The notes under the pieces: generated by a model
Told to the model about the DNA's origin: nothing
Seen by the model: the letters and a program-made list of their open reading frames with translations, nothing else
The model's database searches: none
Made by a program: the position numbers and the translations under genes
Origin: IMCC26077 sp964418325
Lineage (GTDB): Bacteria > Actinomycetota > Actinomycetes > Nanopelagicales > Nanopelagicaceae
Assembly: GCA_964418325.1 (NCBI GenBank)
Contig: CAYQLC010000027.1
Location: 1 to 14,615 of the forward strand
DNA: 14,615 nucleotides
Reading direction: 5' to 3'
Part shown: positions 13,431 to 14,615 of the stretch, one piece after another
How positions within the stretch are numbered: the first letter of the stretch is position 1
Layout: every line of letters starts with the position of its first letter

Positions 13431-13907
13431 ATGGAATTAATTACTTGTTTATGGTTTGACGGACGTGCGCGAGAGGCGGCGACTTTCTACACGAGTATTT
13501 TTCCAGATAGCTCCATGGCCGATAATTGGATTGCTCCCATCGAGACACCCGGTAATAAAGTTGGTGAAGAGATAGTCGTAAATTTCAAAATTTTTGGACG
13601 ACCATTTATTGGACTTAATGGTGGCCCGCACTTTCCACATAGCGAAGCAATCTCCTTCCAGATTCCTTGCAGAGATCAAGCTGAAATAGATAAATATTGG
13701 GATTTGTTAACCAGTGATGGCGGAGAAGAAAGTCAGTGCGGGTGGCTCAAAGATAAATTCGGAATCTCTTGGCAGGTCACTTCTCCCGAGATGATGAAGT
13801 ATCTCGGAGGTGCCGATGCTGAAGGAGCAAAAAGGGCGACTAATGCAATGTTAGGGATGAAAAAGATTAATCTTGAAGCAATGCGTTTGGCCTATGTAAA
13901 TAGTTGA
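13431..13907 (+). CDS. VOC superfamily protein, PhnB / 3-demethylubiquinone methyltransferase-like domain
   Basis: A 158-residue cytosolic protein of the vicinal oxygen chelate fold, in the group often annotated as '3-demethylubiquinone-9 3-methyltransferase' domain, a name that does not reflect a proven reaction. Diagnostic segments are CLWFDGRAREAATFYTSIFP (residues 6-25), FIGLNGGPHF (59-68), AISFQIPCRD (73-82), IDKYWDLL, and CGWLKDKFGISWQV (103-116), followed by a helical tail with AMLGMKKI. Classical VOC metal ligands are not clearly conserved, as usual for this group. The start is an ATG directly after TAGAAT-N6, indicating a leaderless message. It is divergent from the YCII gene; both are small proteins of loosely defined families often found together in Actinobacteria near ECF sigma genes, though none is present here. 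Confidence 0.9.
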   Translation: MELITCLWFDGRAREAATFYTSIFPDSSMADNWIAPIETPGNKVGEEIVVNFKIFGRPFIGLNGGPHFPHSEAISFQIPCRDQAEIDKYWDLLTSDGGEESQCGWLKDKFGISWQVTSPEMMKYLGGADAEGAKRATNAMLGMKKINLEAMRLAYVNS

Positions 13908-14033
13908 ATTGCAGTAGTTTTCTCCAGTGGTGTCGTTTGAAACCGAAAGGCTCTTCTGCTTTTCCCTAGCTCCGAACAATCACCAAATTTTTGCTAGCGG
14001 CGGTGAACCTGTCGGTAGAAGGAAGAATTGAAA

Positions 14034-14039
14034 TATAAT
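14034..14039 (+). promoter_or_regulatory. Consensus -10 upstream of the SOUL-family gene
   Basis: TATAAT in the 187 bp region between the VOC-family and SOUL genes. It predicts a transcription start near 14046 and a leader of about 49 bases. The -35 at 17 bp (GTCGGT) is poor. Nothing else is recognisable in 13908-14094. Confidence 0.5.
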
Positions 14040-14094
14040 TGCTATTGCACAAGTTCGTGAGTGTTTCGATAGCGCACAGGAGTAGGCTTTTGTA

Positions 14095-14615
14095 ATGACC
14101 GAGCGGCAAGAATTCAAGGTGTTGCGAACCTATAAAGATTTTGAGCTGCGTGAATATTTTCCTTGTGTCATAGCAGAAGTCAAAGTTTCCGCACAGTATT
14201 CAAACGTCGCAGGTAGCGCTTTTTCTTCTTTATTTAATTACATCTCAAAAGGAAACAAGTCATCAGAAAAAATCGCAATGACTGCTCCAGTGATTACCGC
14301 TCAAAACACAGAGAAGACAGGGTCCAACGAATGGTACGTTTCGTTTGTCATGCCTTCTGGTAGCACCCTTGGCCGCTTGCCACATCCCAATGATCCGCAA
14401 GTTAAATTACGTGAATTAGATGCAGAAACTTGTGTTGCTAAATCATTCCGTGGACGAGCAACCGATGAGTTATCTCAAAAGATAACGAAAGAACTTCGTG
14501 AAAAAGCCTTTCAAGTGAATATCGCGCTGTCGAATGAGACGAGAATCTGTCGTTTTGATCCACCCTTTAAGCCTGGATTCCTGCAGTACAACGAGATTGT
14601 GATTCCGGCTCATCT
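14095..14615 (+). CDS. SOUL family haem-binding protein, 3' end outside the window
   Basis: The frame opened by ATG at 14095 stays open to the window edge for 173 codons. The protein begins TERQEFKVLRTYKDFELREY, then CVIAEVKV, FSSLFNYISKGN, KIAMTAPVIT, WYVSFVMPSG and FRGRATDEL, ending at GFLQYNEIVIPA. These are the successive conserved segments of the SOUL/HEBP family, small cytosolic proteins that bind haem or tetrapyrroles in eukaryotes and whose bacterial function is unclear. Family members have about 190 residues, so only a few are missing. A weak ribosome site (AGTAGG, 14081-14086) lies eight bases before the ATG. The gene shares strand and neighbourhood with katG, another haem protein, but a functional link is only a suggestion. 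The family call is firm. Confidence 0.9.
   Translation, partial: MTERQEFKVLRTYKDFELREYFPCVIAEVKVSAQYSNVAGSAFSSLFNYISKGNKSSEKIAMTAPVITAQNTEKTGSNEWYVSFVMPSGSTLGRLPHPNDPQVKLRELDAETCVAKSFRGRATDELSQKITKELREKAFQVNIALSNETRICRFDPPFKPGFLQYNEIVIPAH

Noticed and set aside
1..14615. A novel defence, mobile or CRISPR-like system
   Set aside because: No repeats arrays, integrases, transposases, nucleases beyond RNase HI, or phage genes are visible; almost every gene fits a known family.

Overview
The window looks like chromosome from a streamlined actinobacterium with moderate GC. Three things point there: a class A RNase P RNA, the gene order Nif3-like protein / C4 zinc-ribbon coiled-coil protein / RNase HI-phosphatase fusion (the order of Rv2230c-Rv2229c-Rv2228c in Mycobacterium tuberculosis), and repeated leaderless starts of the form TANNNT-N6/7-RTG. 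Intergenic spaces are very short and two convergent gene pairs overlap at their stop codons. A freshwater Nanopelagicales-type (acI) organism would fit, but that is inference only. Two runs of exactly 100 N are scaffold gaps lying inside genes.

Layout. 5-352 (-): rnpB, with its promoter inside the end of pnuC. 362-3000 (-): pnuC (nicotinamide riboside uptake), an acyltransferase-3 membrane protein and an amidohydrolase-2 family enzyme. 3055-3513 (+): a RidA-family protein, divergent from the amidohydrolase. 3503-9328 (-): six close-packed genes, read in the order nif3-like, zinc-ribbon coiled-coil, RNase HI/phosphatase fusion, internally duplicated membrane protein, 3-hydroxybutyrate dehydrogenase, acetoacetyl-CoA synthetase. 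The last two form a ketone-body route: 3-hydroxybutyrate to acetoacetate to acetoacetyl-CoA. They seem to have their own leaderless promoter.

9422-9940 (-): an orphan secreted protein with a strong ribosome binding site and a hairpin terminator. 10068-13076 (+): a small four-helix membrane protein, a DUF1801-like/helix-hairpin-helix gene broken by a gap, and katG (catalase-peroxidase). 13068-13400 (-): a YCII-domain protein. 13431-13907 (+): a VOC/PhnB-like protein, divergent from the YCII gene across 30 bp. 14095-window end (+): a SOUL haem-binding family protein, cut by the window edge.

These are mostly recognisable housekeeping, catabolic and oxidative-stress genes. I found no mobile element, CRISPR array, tRNA, phage gene or defence system, and no convincing undescribed multi-gene system. 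The points most worth a second look are the recurring leaderless promoter geometry, the rnpB promoter that reuses the pnuC stop codon, the missing catalytic-tetrad Asn in the hydroxybutyrate dehydrogenase, and the orphan secreted protein.
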